Assembly: GCA_018700525.1 (NCBI GenBank)
Contig: JABITN010000104.1
Span: 1-37,925 of the forward strand
Source: Opitutales bacterium
GTDB taxonomy: Bacteria > Verrucomicrobiota > Verrucomicrobiia > Opitutales > Opitutaceae
Direction: 5' to 3'
DNA: 37,925 nt
Shown: in pieces, positions 7,771 to 17,282 of the stretch
How positions within the stretch are numbered: the stretch's first letter is position 1
Layout: each line of letters starts with the position of its first letter
Notes under the pieces: generated by a model
What the model was told of the DNA's origin: nothing
What the model saw: the letters and a program-made list of their open reading frames with translations, nothing else
Database searches by the model: none
Position numbers and translations under genes: made by a program

Positions 7771-8556
7771 TCATTCGGCCGGGAGAGTTTTCAAGAAACT
7801 CTCGGAATTCTCCTGGGCAAAAACGATGCTTCCGCGATGCCGACCGCTCGGCAAACGAAGATCCTTCCCGATTAGAAAATCGCCCCCGACTGTTTTCTCA
7901 ATGCCGAGAGAGGCATCGAATAAGCGACGCCCAACGAAGCGAAGATCAGCATCGGCTTTGATAAGCGTTCGCGGTTCGCCGTAACAACCGAACCACCAAA
8001 ACCCGCCATTGAAGAACGCGGTCTGTATTCCCATTTCCGTGTGGCCGCTTGCCATCGCGATTCGTTTCACGAACACGCTATCGCTCGTGTATTCGTAAAC
8101 GTAGTTCTCTTCGATTCCCGGAGGCAAGCCTCCCACTACATAGAAATGATCTCCGTGACGATCAATGCCTCCTGCTCCATGAACGACTTCCGGGAGGGTC
8201 CGTTTCCAAACCAGTGAAAGATCCTCCGCATCGTAAGCGTATAACCAAGAATCGGCTTTTCCCGCGGGTTCGTTGAACGCGCCCAGATTGACGGCTACGT
8301 AAAGCATGCCCTCGGAATAGCAAAGATCCCCATGGTGACTTGGCACAGGGGCGTATGCGATCTGCTTTCCCTCGAAATCCGTTTTAACCAAATCCACCGT
8401 GAAGGACCAATAAATCGATTCCTGCCCATCGACCGCGATCCCCTGGAGATGACCACCGTAGTCGCCTTCGCATATAATTTCCGCCGAAGCACTTAGTATC
8501 GAAATTGCGGCGAATAAAGTCAGGGTATCGAGGATGAATCGTTTTGATCGGATCAT
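7771..8556 (-). CDS. secreted β-propeller-like protein, function unknown
   Basis: A 261-residue protein with a signal peptide (about 1-25, ending SILSASAEI). The mature part has the short β-strand/turn rhythm of NHL/SMP-30-type propellers: segments such as GHLQGIAVDGQESIYW, GDLCYSEGMLYVAVN and GAGGIDRHGDHFYVVGG alternate with charged turns, and aromatic residues cluster near the end (FFNGGFWWFGCYG). At about 235 mature residues it would form a small propeller or half of one. No catalytic motif can be assigned. It is divergent from the larger propeller-like gene at 8672, sharing a 115-base upstream region, so the two may be co-regulated. A role in binding or processing an extracellular sugar is a guess. 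Confidence 0.7.
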   Translation of the reverse strand: MIRSKRFILDTLTLFAAISILSASAEIICEGDYGGHLQGIAVDGQESIYWSFTVDLVKTDFEGKQIAYAPVPSHHGDLCYSEGMLYVAVNLGAFNEPAGKADSWLYAYDAEDLSLVWKRTLPEVVHGAGGIDRHGDHFYVVGGLPPGIEENYVYEYTSDSVFVKRIAMASGHTEMGIQTAFFNGGFWWFGCYGEPRTLIKADADLRFVGRRLFDASLGIEKTVGGDFLIGKDLRLPSGRHRGSIVFAQENSESFLKTLPAE

Positions 8557-8671
8557 AGAATTGCGTTTTCAACCTGCTCGAACGAACAGCTCTCCGCAAG
8601 CCGCCATCCTGCTTTACCGGAAACGGGCTTTATAGTTAGCAGCGATTGGCCGAGCGGCTTATAGACTAGAC

Positions 8672-10699
8672 ATGATATCGATGGCAAAACGACTCGTGTT
8701 TCTAATCCTATTGGCATTGCCGTTGCTCAAGGCTGGGGCGGCGGAGATGTCTGAAGCCCGAGACTTGGGAATTCCAATAAAGGGGGTCAGTTGGGTACGG
8801 CTTCACGCGGGTAAAACCGCCGATGGAGCCCCTTCGCTACTGGCCACAATGAGCCAAACCAATGGGGGACTTTTCGTGATCGATATCGATCTGGATACGG
8901 GACACTGCACCCAGTTCGCGGTCCAAGATCGAAAAAACTCGAGTTTCTCCACTGCGACTTTCCGCAGCTTGCAGACGGGCATTCTTTACATAGGGTCCGC
9001 CTGGGATGGGCACCTCCATCAATTCGACCCGGCCCGGCCCGGAAAAGGGATCGAGGACCTCGGGCCGATTGCCAAAGGCGTTACCTTTCCAACTGGTATT
9101 AACGAATCTCAGGACGGAGCCATTTGGATAGGGTCCTACCCGGGAGCTAATCTGACGAAATTCGAGCCGAAATCGAAAATTTTCACTTCATTCGGACGCA
9201 TGGATGAGAGCGAGCAATACTTGTATCCGCTGGCAGGTGACGATGGTTCGCTCGCGGCCTTGGTTCGCGTCGTCCGTCCTCACCTTGTTGCAATCGATCC
9301 GAAAACCGGCGTACATCGAGAGGTCGGCCCTTCAATAACGGATACACTGGACAAAAGCCAATTCCTCCGATTCTTCAAAGGAACCGACCGACGCTTGTAT
9401 CTCGACTCCCACACGGGGAAATACCGAATCGAGGGAACGCTCCTCGTTTCAGTGAAACACCTTCCCGAACCAATGGCCGGGATTCATGCCGCCGGAGAAC
9501 ATCGCTACCAAAATCCTTTAGTCATGCCTGGAGGTTGGCAAGCTCATCTGATGGATGATGGCGGCGGCAAGGGCTCGGGAGCTCCTCGTCGTATTCTTCT
9601 CTCGAATACGGATCCACTCGTGGCGAGCCGAATCCTTAACTTGGACTGGGTCGGCGGCGGTTCCAATGTACACGTCATCGAACTCGGACCGGATGGCATG
9701 CTCTACGGATCCAGCTATCTTCCCAACCTGCTTTATCGCGCATCGCTTGATGGCTCTAAACTCGACCACCTGGGACAACATACGTTCGCCGCTGGGCAGG
9801 CCTATTCAGTCACCAGTCTCGACGAGAAGGTATACCTCGCATCTTATCCCCAGGCCCGCCTCTCGGTCTACGATCCCAAACGGCCGCTCTCATTCGGAAT
9901 CGAGGCAGGAGACAATCCCCGTGATCTCGGTCGTTTGGACGATGTTGGCTATCGCCCCAACGCGATGATTGCTTCGCCAGATGGGAAACTCTGGATTGGA
10001 TCCGGACCGGACTATGGACTCATGGGCGGCACCCTCGCTTGGTACAATCCGAAAACGGAACAAAAGGCATCCCATCGGGCCATCGTTCCCGATATGTCCC
10101 CCTCGTCTCTCCTATGGCTGCCCGAGTCCGAAAAGCTCCTGGTCGGAATGAGCATCGAAGCCGGAACCGGCGCTACGATCACGAAATTCGATGGAGCCTT
10201 TGCTCTGTGGGATCCGAAGACCGATTCCCTCGATTGGTCCGGAGATTTTGGCATCGAAGGGTTGGCCGACGTGACTTCCCTCGCTCTGGCGGGCGATGGT
10301 CTCGTTTACGCCCTAATAGGCCGTGGTGATCATGTCGTTTCAGCGGGCGCTCCCGAGATCGCGCCTCGCATCGCTCTAATCGATGCGAAGAGCCGAACCC
10401 TCGTATCCTCAGCTTGGTTACCTGATGAATTCGGGCCCTTATCCTGGCATGGGTCCTATTCCTTGCGAACCGGTCCTGGAGGTATCGTCTATGGAGCGAC
10501 CGGCTACTGCATCTTCCGCATCGAACCCGGCACCTGCCAGGTCGAACGCATTTGGCAACGAGACCAACCCGAAATGCGATCCGGCGCTTGGCGCACCGCT
10601 CTTTCCCCGAACGCTATCGACATCGTCGGCCCCATCGTTGGCAACGAATTCTACTTCGCCACGGGCTGGCTCCTCCGGTCGATTACTTTGCCGGAGTAG
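8672..10699 (+). CDS. large secreted β-propeller-like protein
   Basis: A 675-residue protein with a signal peptide (about 4-24, AKRLVFLILLALPLLKAGAAE). Two starts 9 bases apart are possible (ATG 8672 and ATG 8681); the second gives a more standard signal peptide, and neither has a clear Shine-Dalgarno. The mature part is made of repeated propeller-like blades, for example GILYIGSAWDGHLHQFDP, GAIWIGSYPGANLTKFEP, GMLYGSSYLPNLLYRASL, KVYLASYPQARLSVYDP and KLWIGSGPDYGLMGG. This X-h-W/Y-I/A-G-S/T pattern recurs at least six times, resembling YncE/virginiamycin B lyase-like or SMP-30-like propellers. No active-site set can be named. It ends 34 bases from the convergent PQQ dehydrogenase, another propeller enzyme. 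Confidence 0.75.
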   Translation: MISMAKRLVFLILLALPLLKAGAAEMSEARDLGIPIKGVSWVRLHAGKTADGAPSLLATMSQTNGGLFVIDIDLDTGHCTQFAVQDRKNSSFSTATFRSLQTGILYIGSAWDGHLHQFDPARPGKGIEDLGPIAKGVTFPTGINESQDGAIWIGSYPGANLTKFEPKSKIFTSFGRMDESEQYLYPLAGDDGSLAALVRVVRPHLVAIDPKTGVHREVGPSITDTLDKSQFLRFFKGTDRRLYLDSHTGKYRIEGTLLVSVKHLPEPMAGIHAAGEHRYQNPLVMPGGWQAHLMDDGGGKGSGAPRRILLSNTDPLVASRILNLDWVGGGSNVHVIELGPDGMLYGSSYLPNLLYRASLDGSKLDHLGQHTFAAGQAYSVTSLDEKVYLASYPQARLSVYDPKRPLSFGIEAGDNPRDLGRLDDVGYRPNAMIASPDGKLWIGSGPDYGLMGGTLAWYNPKTEQKASHRAIVPDMSPSSLLWLPESEKLLVGMSIEAGTGATITKFDGAFALWDPKTDSLDWSGDFGIEGLADVTSLALAGDGLVYALIGRGDHVVSAGAPEIAPRIALIDAKSRTLVSSAWLPDEFGPLSWHGSYSLRTGPGGIVYGATGYCIFRIEPGTCQVERIWQRDQPEMRSGAWRTALSPNAIDIVGPIVGNEFYFATGWLLRSITLPE

Positions 10700-10733
10700 A
10701 CTTTAGTTGTCTATAGAACGATTGTCTAAACCT

Positions 10734-12908
10734 TCACGGTAATTTGAAGGCCACGTAAGCATCGCCCATGGGTAACCTGAGTTTACCTCCGCCTGTGGCG
10801 GGTACGACGATGTATTGTTCGCCGTTGGCTTCGTAGATACTGGGAGCAGCGGAGGCGTTGAAGGGTAGCTCGTGTTCCCAGAGCTCTTCTCCCGTGCTGG
10901 CATCGAATGCGCGGATTTTCAAATCCCGTGTTCCCGAACAAAACACTAGCCCACTCGCCGTTGCGACCGGCCCACCGTAATTTTCCGTGCCCGTTTTCTC
11001 GATACCTCGCTTGGTCAGTTCGGCGTATTCGCCTAGCGGCACTTGCCATTTGAGTTTTCCGGTATTGAGATCCAGGGCATTGAGCGTTCCCCAGGGCGGT
11101 TTGCTGCCATGGTAGCCTTCGTGATCATTAAGGCGCTTGAATCCGAGAAATTTATAGACCGGTCGTTCTGGGGCGGACTTCGTTTGGCCACTTGTTTCGG
11201 GACGGTCTTTCTCGAAAACATAGTCCAATAGATTTTGAAGGTCCTGGCCTTGAATATGCGGCGCCGCAGGCATGAGGTTCTTGCCGGTTTTCAGTAGCTC
11301 CGTAACCGCTTCCTCGGTTGAGCGATGCTTCAATCCAATCAAAGGAGGAAACTCGCCTGTCCCTTCTCGATTGGGTCCGTGACAAATAATACACTGCGAT
11401 TGATAAACCTTCCGGCCCGGCGTTTCGGGCAATTTGCTCTCGTCGACAAAGTCTTCCGGGGCCTGAGTTAAGGTAATATACCAAGGGAAATTGTTTGCAT
11501 TAACAAACATGGTTTGCGTGTTGGGATCGACCGCGACACCGGACCATTCCCCACCTCCATTGACGTTGTTGATAACGTTGGGTTTATTTAAAGCATTCGG
11601 AACGAGCCACCCTATCGTGGCGCCTTCTAGCTGTTTGAGTACGGAATTCCGATTTTCTTCTCCAATATCCGTCACGCGCTCCATCGAAAATTCCTGAGTC
11701 GCGAATGGCTCTGGTAAATCGGGTTTGGGTTGATACGGCCACGTGACGAATCCCGGCAGTTTGGAGGCTGGAGCCCGCTTGAGTTTGAACGGGAAAATCG
11801 GTTGACCGGTGACGCGGTCCAGCAAGAGCGTATTCGCTAGTTTGCTGACGGCTCCGACGACATCCACCAGAGCGCCATCCCGTTCGATGGTTGCTAGAAA
11901 AGGCGGTCCGGGAATATCCATATCCCAAATGTCATGCCGCACTTCTTGGAAGTGCCAAAGCCGTTGGCCCGTTTTGACATCGATAGCTATGAGACAATTG
12001 GCAAACAGGTTTCGCCCGCGATGCCGTTGCCCCATGAAATTGGGTTTCGGCGACCCCGTTGTGACATAGGCGATCCCACGCCCACGATCCATGGTCAGAC
12101 CGCTCCAGGCGTTAGCGCCCAAATCCATTTTATCCCAGGTCTCATAACCGAATTCTCCTGACTGAGGAAGGGTATGAAATACCCAGAGTTGTTTTCCCGA
12201 GCTCATATCGTAACCATAAACATCTTTTGAGAAACCAGGAAAAATAACGGTGTTCCCATACACTGCCAGAGGTGCCGCGCAGGTATCGGGAATCTGAATT
12301 ATACCGTCGTTTCCGAAATCGGGATCCAATTTCCCACTTATGGCCAACAGCGCGATAATCTCCGTCCCGGCAGTGAAAAGGACCCGATCGCGTTCACGAT
12401 TGGGGCCACGCCAGTATGTGATCCCGCGCCGCGAGGTTTTTCCCTTCGGAGCATAACGCCAAAATTCTTTCCCCGTAGCTCCATTCACGGCTACAACATG
12501 ATTGCCTGAAGTAGGGGCATACATGATACCGTCCACAATGATCGGATTCACCTGAACATTGCCTGGTTTATCACCGCTCCGGTAAATCCACGCGACTTCC
12601 AGCTGATGGACGTTCGCGCGGGAAATTTGCGTCAGACCAGAGTATTTACTTGAGGTATAGTCGCCATGCGAGCGTGGCCAATTTCGATAATCCTCACGGG
12701 GCTGCAAACCATCCGTTGGGGTAAGATCCGCTGAAGGTGACGCAGGAATAGTCTTATATTTCGGCAATGTCGCTCTCTCAGCCGCATCCTCGATCGCCCA
12801 ATAGTTCAACGGCTGACCTTCCTGAGCCTGCAGTGATAGTAAACTTACAAATAGAGAGAGATAGGCGCATCCCTTAAAAACCGTATTCTCAACCCGCACG
12901 AAATTCAT
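10734..12908 (-). CDS. PQQ-dependent dehydrogenase with inserted cytochrome c domain
   Basis: A periplasmic quinoprotein that should oxidise an alcohol or sugar with pyrroloquinoline quinone and pass electrons to its own haem. The 724 residues begin with a signal peptide (about 11-29), followed by eight-bladed PQQ propeller repeats, with typical W-docking segments such as GATGKEFWRYAP, SSGKQLWVFHT, KTGQRLWHFQ, NTGKLKWQVPLG and STGEELWEHELP. A c-type haem motif CIICH (C506, C509, H510) sits in a ~70-residue domain inserted before the last blades; M546 of NLMPAAPH is a plausible axial ligand. This layout matches the soluble glucose-dehydrogenase-like quinoprotein family common in Verrucomicrobia and Planctomycetes. 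No pqq synthesis genes are in the window, so the cofactor source is unknown. Confidence 0.9.
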   Translation of the reverse strand: MNFVRVENTVFKGCAYLSLFVSLLSLQAQEGQPLNYWAIEDAAERATLPKYKTIPASPSADLTPTDGLQPREDYRNWPRSHGDYTSSKYSGLTQISRANVHQLEVAWIYRSGDKPGNVQVNPIIVDGIMYAPTSGNHVVAVNGATGKEFWRYAPKGKTSRRGITYWRGPNRERDRVLFTAGTEIIALLAISGKLDPDFGNDGIIQIPDTCAAPLAVYGNTVIFPGFSKDVYGYDMSSGKQLWVFHTLPQSGEFGYETWDKMDLGANAWSGLTMDRGRGIAYVTTGSPKPNFMGQRHRGRNLFANCLIAIDVKTGQRLWHFQEVRHDIWDMDIPGPPFLATIERDGALVDVVGAVSKLANTLLLDRVTGQPIFPFKLKRAPASKLPGFVTWPYQPKPDLPEPFATQEFSMERVTDIGEENRNSVLKQLEGATIGWLVPNALNKPNVINNVNGGGEWSGVAVDPNTQTMFVNANNFPWYITLTQAPEDFVDESKLPETPGRKVYQSQCIICHGPNREGTGEFPPLIGLKHRSTEEAVTELLKTGKNLMPAAPHIQGQDLQNLLDYVFEKDRPETSGQTKSAPERPVYKFLGFKRLNDHEGYHGSKPPWGTLNALDLNTGKLKWQVPLGEYAELTKRGIEKTGTENYGGPVATASGLVFCSGTRDLKIRAFDASTGEELWEHELPFNASAAPSIYEANGEQYIVVPATGGGKLRLPMGDAYVAFKLP

Positions 12909-13094
12909 AGGCCAAAGGTATAGCGTGTTTTTATTTCACAATGCAAGGATGCTCGCTCTAGTTCGGCAGGTCCGAGCGTAGCACCCAGACTGGCTGATTT
13001 ATCAGGGCAGAACAATTTCTTTGACCGCGGGCGTCGGCGAATAAGAATAGCCAACAGACCCAAGAACATCTACCCTTTAACAATCACGTTTTTT

Positions 13095-13553
13095 ATGAAC
13101 CACTTCCTTACACGCTCTTCCAACGCATTCGTTGACTCCTTCCATTTCTCGGCGACTGCCCTCCGCCGTATCGCGATCAAGCCGCTCCTGGTTCTCGCGG
13201 CCATTAGCCTGTCCTGGGCATCCGCCAGCGCGGCGAAAGGACATCCCAAGACCAGCGGATGGGACCTGCTTTTTGCCGATTACCTCTCGAATGCGGAGCT
13301 GACAGAGGGCGGTTGGGAACAGAAGAAGGGCGTTCTCGTTGCCAAGGATCATTTCACCATCTGGACGAAGAAATACTACGCGAATTTCGTCTTGGATCTC
13401 GAATTCAAGGTGGCGAAGGAATCCAACAGCGGCGTATTCCTGAGATCGGGCGACACCACGAAGGTGCTCGAAGTGCTGGAAGTGCAAGTGCACGAGTCCC
13501 AGGCCCAAGCCCCGGTCTGGTACCGTAACATCCCTATAAAGGAATTGAAGTAG
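13095..13553 (+). pseudogene. DUF1080 (3-keto-disaccharide hydrolase-like) gene with in-frame internal deletion
   Basis: A 152-residue open frame with a signal peptide (about 26-47, cleaved near SASAAKG) and the first half of a DUF1080 concanavalin-type domain: GWDLLFADYL, then TIWTKKYYANFVLDLEFKV and NSGVFLRSGD. At VLEVQVHES (about 130-138) the family normally continues for 70-85 residues; here it jumps after QAQA straight to the family's last strand, PVWYRNIPIKELK. The reading frame survives, but the second half of the β-sandwich is lost, so the product is unlikely to fold as the parent did. Short similar blocks (AGGCCC, AAGCCC) lie at the junction and could have mediated the loss. Alternatively it is a genuine minimal variant. 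Confidence 0.7.
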
Positions 13554-13969
13554 CCAGAGTGAGGAGATGAAAGGGTCAACTGTATGCAATTAAATAGATC
13601 CAGTACCTGAATACGTTCACTGCGTACTCTAGATGGAAGTGACTATGTAGGTCTTCCCTTTGACTGCTAGTACTTCGGCCAATATCAATATGAATAGCGC
13701 CACTCATTCGTCGCGAGGATCGTGAGGGATGGTTCGTCCAGACTTTCTCGAATGAATAGGATCCGCTCCGCGGGCATAATCGCTTAACTTCGTTGCACAG
13801 GAGGATTCGATCGATCCGTTTCATTAATTCATCAACCCTATTGACTTACGATGCAATCCTACCCCGTGAAGCAAGAATTTCCGATCTCGACGAACGAACT
13901 CGGTTCAGAATCGATTCAATCGGTATTGGGACCTTTACAAATTGCATCTCGAAGCGATTGTTTTCCCAG
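13554..13969 (+). other. leader region before the ABC operon, no gene seen
   Basis: This 416-base stretch precedes the ABC ATPase. The ATPase frame is open back to a TTG at 13793, but the extra 59 codons (rich in R, S and I, without similarity to ABC proteins) look non-coding. No clear promoter, riboswitch or terminator was recognised; it probably holds the operon's promoter. Confidence 0.5.
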
Positions 13970-14671
13970 GTGACGAAAGGACTCTCGACAGAACTAAAAG
14001 CGGATAAATTTGTTCTCGAAGCGCGCAGCCTGAGCAAGTCTTTCGGCGATCGCACGCTTTTCACGGAAGTAAATCTCGAGATCCGCCCTGGGGAAATGAG
14101 CGCCCTGCTTGGGCCCTCCGGAGTGGGGAAGTCGACCCTTCTCAACTGCCTGGAGGGCGTGGAGACTTACGACTCGGGAAGCGTTGTTATTGACAATCAA
14201 ACACTAGAGTCCCTGGACGAGGATCAGATGGCGCTTCTCCGACGCGAAAAGATTGGCACTATCTTCCAGTTCTTTCATCTGCTTCCGACGTTGACCGCCT
14301 TCGAGAATATCGAGCTTCCCCTCCAGCTTATCGGAATGCCGGAAGAAGAGCGGCTTCAGTGCGTATTCAGTTTATTAAAACGTCTCAATATCGATCATCG
14401 AGCGGATGCTTTTCCTGCTCAACTGAGCGGCGGTGAAATGCAGCGGATAGCGATCGCCCGGGCAATAGCCCATCGCCCGAAAATTATTTTCGCAGACGAA
14501 CCTACAGGCAATCTGGACGAAAAAAGCGGCCGGGAAGCGCTTCAGCTGCTCACCGAGCTTTGCCAGGAAATCAACACCGGTTTGCTTATGGTCACTCACA
14601 GTCAGGATGCCGCAGCGTATTGCGATTTTCGTTACACATTGGCAGACGAGAGACTAATCCAAAATGCCTGA
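13970..14671 (+). CDS. ABC transporter ATP-binding protein (LolD/MacB-type)
   Basis: The ATPase of an FtsX-type ABC system. From the GTG at 13970 the protein has 233 residues, the normal size for LolD-like ATPases; the frame also runs back to a TTG at 13793, but that would add about 59 atypical residues and no ATG is available. Motifs: Walker [10 protein letters not shown] (about 48-56), Q-loop [15 protein letters not shown], signature [16 protein letters not shown], Walker [13 protein letters not shown], and H-loop MVTHS. The [11 protein letters not shown] extension is typical of the MacB/LolD branch. Its stop overlaps the permease start by 8 bases (ATGCCTGA), so translation is coupled. With the permease and the AttH-like protein it forms a three-gene unit that probably moves a lipophilic or envelope substrate. 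Confidence 0.9.
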   Translation: MTKGLSTELKADKFVLEARSLSKSFGDRTLFTEVNLEIRPGEMSALLGPSGVGKSTLLNCLEGVETYDSGSVVIDNQTLESLDEDQMALLRREKIGTIFQFFHLLPTLTAFENIELPLQLIGMPEEERLQCVFSLLKRLNIDHRADAFPAQLSGGEMQRIAIARAIAHRPKIIFADEPTGNLDEKSGREALQLLTELCQEINTGLLMVTHSQDAAAYCDFRYTLADERLIQNA

Positions 14672-17282
14672 ATCGAGAAAAGGAGATCGATTTCCCTTGG
14701 TTCTGCTCCGGACAATGGTATCTCGCGTCATCTTGAGGCGTTGGCGAATGCAGGCCCTGAAGACCCTTGGCTTGCTCAGCATCGTCGCGCTTGGCGTATC
14801 CGTTTTCCTCTCTATAGGTTTGACCAATCGTGCCTCGATCAAATCCTTTCAATCTTTTACCGAACTCGTCGCTGGCGAGAGCCAGTTTAGCGTTCGCTCC
14901 ACTATCGATACCCTCGATATGGAGGATGCCGCGGTTGTAAGACGCAGTCTCCAAGATACCGAAGCTTCTCTGTTTCCAACCCTTGAGCTTATTGTGGGTT
15001 TGGCAGATGGCTACGTAGAACGTCCTGGTCCCATCTATAAATTGATCGGTGTCGATCTTCTCGCATCCGCAAGCCACCTATCGAAAATCGGCCAGAGCTC
15101 GTCCTCTGAATCGGTCTCTGCCGAAGGAAAAAACGTCTTCGATCACCTGAGCGAGCAAAACGTCTTCTTCGCGTCAGCTAATGTCGCAGCGAACCATAAT
15201 TGGCAAAGAGGTCAGACGGTTCCCTTCTTCATGGGCGAGTCCGTGGTTGATCTCAAATTCAGCGGTTCGATTCCCATCCAAAGCGAAAGCGCGGACGACG
15301 CAATATCAGCTCTGGTGATGGATCTTTTTGCATTAGCTAAGATCGCCGAACGTTCGGATGAAATCGACCGTATTGAGATCGTGTTACCTGAGGATCAGCG
15401 ATCTACCACTAACCTCTCGCGCATCGAATCTCTCCTTGAGGAAAACAATCCTGGTCATTGGATCGTCGAATCTCAATCCGCACGGCAGCAGAGCGGAGCT
15501 GTAATGACGCTTGCCTTACGATCAAATCTGCGAGCCCTTTCTGCCCTTTCGCTCATCGTCGCGCTCCTCCTCGTCTTTCAAGCACTCGACAGTTCCGTTT
15601 CACGCCGCAAGAGCGAAATGGCTACGCTACGCTCTCTCGGAGTATCCCCGAGAACGATACAGCAGACCTGGATCATCGAAGCGGCTCTGATCGGAGCGGT
15701 AGGCGGTATGATGGGAATTGGGCTTGGGTCGATCACTTCGCGTTTTTCTGCAGCGATGGTCAACGATACGGTGTCGACCCTCTATTATTTCACGAACGGT
15801 AGTGGACTGAGTTACGAACCGATCGAGATCTTTTTTGCCTGGATTGTATCGATCGCTTCCTGCATTATCGCTGGTTGGTTTCCGGCCCGTGCTGCTGCCC
15901 GCACGCCCCCGACTCAGTTGCTAAAAAGTAAGTCACAATATAGTGAATACAAGCAGAGCGCTTACGTGAAATTGTTTTTCGCTTCCGCCCTCGTAGCAAT
16001 TGTCGCATACCTTTGTCCACCGTTACCAGCAGCGAACGGCCATGCAATTCCCATCGGCGGTTATATTCTCGCCCTCGCTCTCATCGCGCTAGTCATTGGG
16101 ATGGCCTGCCCTTCGCTCGAATTTCTACCCCGGATTTTTCGCTCTCAATCGCCAAGCGTGAAAATTGGTCTTAGTCGCTTTCGAAAACCCGTCGCGCGTC
16201 ATCGATTGGCTCTCGGCAGCGTAATCATTGCGGTCGGAATGACGTCCGCGATGATGCTTCTGATCGGCAGTTTTGAAAGGACTGTCACCGCATGGATGAG
16301 TCAAGTCATCCAAGCCGACGTTTACATCCGTTCTACCTCCGCGGCTACGGCCAGCGCTAGCAATCCAATCCGAAAAGAAACTTACGATTCGCTCCTAAAA
16401 GATCCCGTAGTCGTTGATGGAGGAACTATCTCGTGCTTCGACTTACGCTTTCGCGGACAGGACACGCTTCTCCTCGGGTTCGACGCGGGTTACTTGATGA
16501 GGAAGCCACATATCTCTTGGATAGGATCCACTCCCGATCTCAATCGAATGTTAACCGAAAACGGGGCGATCATCAACGAAAGCTTCAAGGAACGCTTCGA
16601 TGTAGAAATCGGCGACCCGATCTCCATTGAAACGCCGATCGGGGAAAGGGCTCTATCTATAATTGGTATACAATCGGACTTCGGCAACGAGCGAGGCAGT
16701 ATTGGGGTGGACAAGACGTTCATTTCAGATTGGATGGGACACGAAAGAGCTCAGGGGCTGGCCCTTCATCTCGCGGAAGGAGCGGATCTGAGAGTAGCTA
16801 TCCAAGAATGGCAGGAACGCTATCCGGCCCTCGACGTTTTCTCTAACCGCCTGCTGCGTGAGCAGGCTTTGAAAGTCTTCAATCAAACCTTCGCGATCAC
16901 CTATGCTCTTGAAATGATCGGCTTGTTCATTTCAGTCGCGAGTCTTGCGGCTATGCTATTTAGTTCTTTGCTAGAGCGAAGGGGTGAGATCGGCGCGCTC
17001 AGACGCATTGGAATGTCCCGCAAGGCACTGTCCCAAGCTGCCAGCGCCGAAGGACTAGGTATCTCTGGTTTAGGAATACTGTACGGTATCCCCCTTGGAC
17101 TTGCCCAAGGCTGGGTGCTCATCCGCATCGTCAATAAACAATCCTTCGGTTGGTCGCTTTCTATATCTGTTCCTTGGATAGAACTCCTTCTCCTTGCCAT
17201 CGCCGTTCTGGCGACCGGAGCATTGATTTCCAAACGCATCGGCTGGTGGAACAGCGGGCTTCGCATCGAACAAGAAGAATGA
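14664..17282 (+). CDS. FtsX-family ABC transporter permease, double FtsX
   Basis: An 872-residue membrane protein, the permease for the preceding ATPase. It has a first helix at about 32-52 (LGLLSIVALGVSVFLSIGL), a large periplasmic domain, then an FtsX block at about 290-415 with RRKSEMATLRSLGVSPRTI between its helices. A second periplasmic region follows, and a second FtsX block lies at about 745-870 with RRGEIGALRRIGMSRKAL. The R-x-x-E-[IM]-x-x-L-R-x-[IL]-G signature occurs once per block. Fused two-module permeases of this size are known in YbbP-like and AttF/AttG-like systems. Such proteins usually extract or move lipids and lipoproteins or transmit force rather than import small solutes. 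It overlaps the ATPase by 8 bases and the next gene by 4 bases. Confidence 0.9.
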   Translation: MPESRKGDRFPLVLLRTMVSRVILRRWRMQALKTLGLLSIVALGVSVFLSIGLTNRASIKSFQSFTELVAGESQFSVRSTIDTLDMEDAAVVRRSLQDTEASLFPTLELIVGLADGYVERPGPIYKLIGVDLLASASHLSKIGQSSSSESVSAEGKNVFDHLSEQNVFFASANVAANHNWQRGQTVPFFMGESVVDLKFSGSIPIQSESADDAISALVMDLFALAKIAERSDEIDRIEIVLPEDQRSTTNLSRIESLLEENNPGHWIVESQSARQQSGAVMTLALRSNLRALSALSLIVALLLVFQALDSSVSRRKSEMATLRSLGVSPRTIQQTWIIEAALIGAVGGMMGIGLGSITSRFSAAMVNDTVSTLYYFTNGSGLSYEPIEIFFAWIVSIASCIIAGWFPARAAARTPPTQLLKSKSQYSEYKQSAYVKLFFASALVAIVAYLCPPLPAANGHAIPIGGYILALALIALVIGMACPSLEFLPRIFRSQSPSVKIGLSRFRKPVARHRLALGSVIIAVGMTSAMMLLIGSFERTVTAWMSQVIQADVYIRSTSAATASASNPIRKETYDSLLKDPVVVDGGTISCFDLRFRGQDTLLLGFDAGYLMRKPHISWIGSTPDLNRMLTENGAIINESFKERFDVEIGDPISIETPIGERALSIIGIQSDFGNERGSIGVDKTFISDWMGHERAQGLALHLAEGADLRVAIQEWQERYPALDVFSNRLLREQALKVFNQTFAITYALEMIGLFISVASLAAMLFSSLLERRGEIGALRRIGMSRKALSQAASAEGLGISGLGILYGIPLGLAQGWVLIRIVNKQSFGWSLSISVPWIELLLLAIAVLATGALISKRIGWWNSGLRIEQEE

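Noticed and set aside
13793-13969. N-terminal extension of the ABC ATPase from a TTG
   Set aside because: The extra 59 residues do not resemble ABC proteins, and the GTG at 13970 gives the normal family length of 233 residues.
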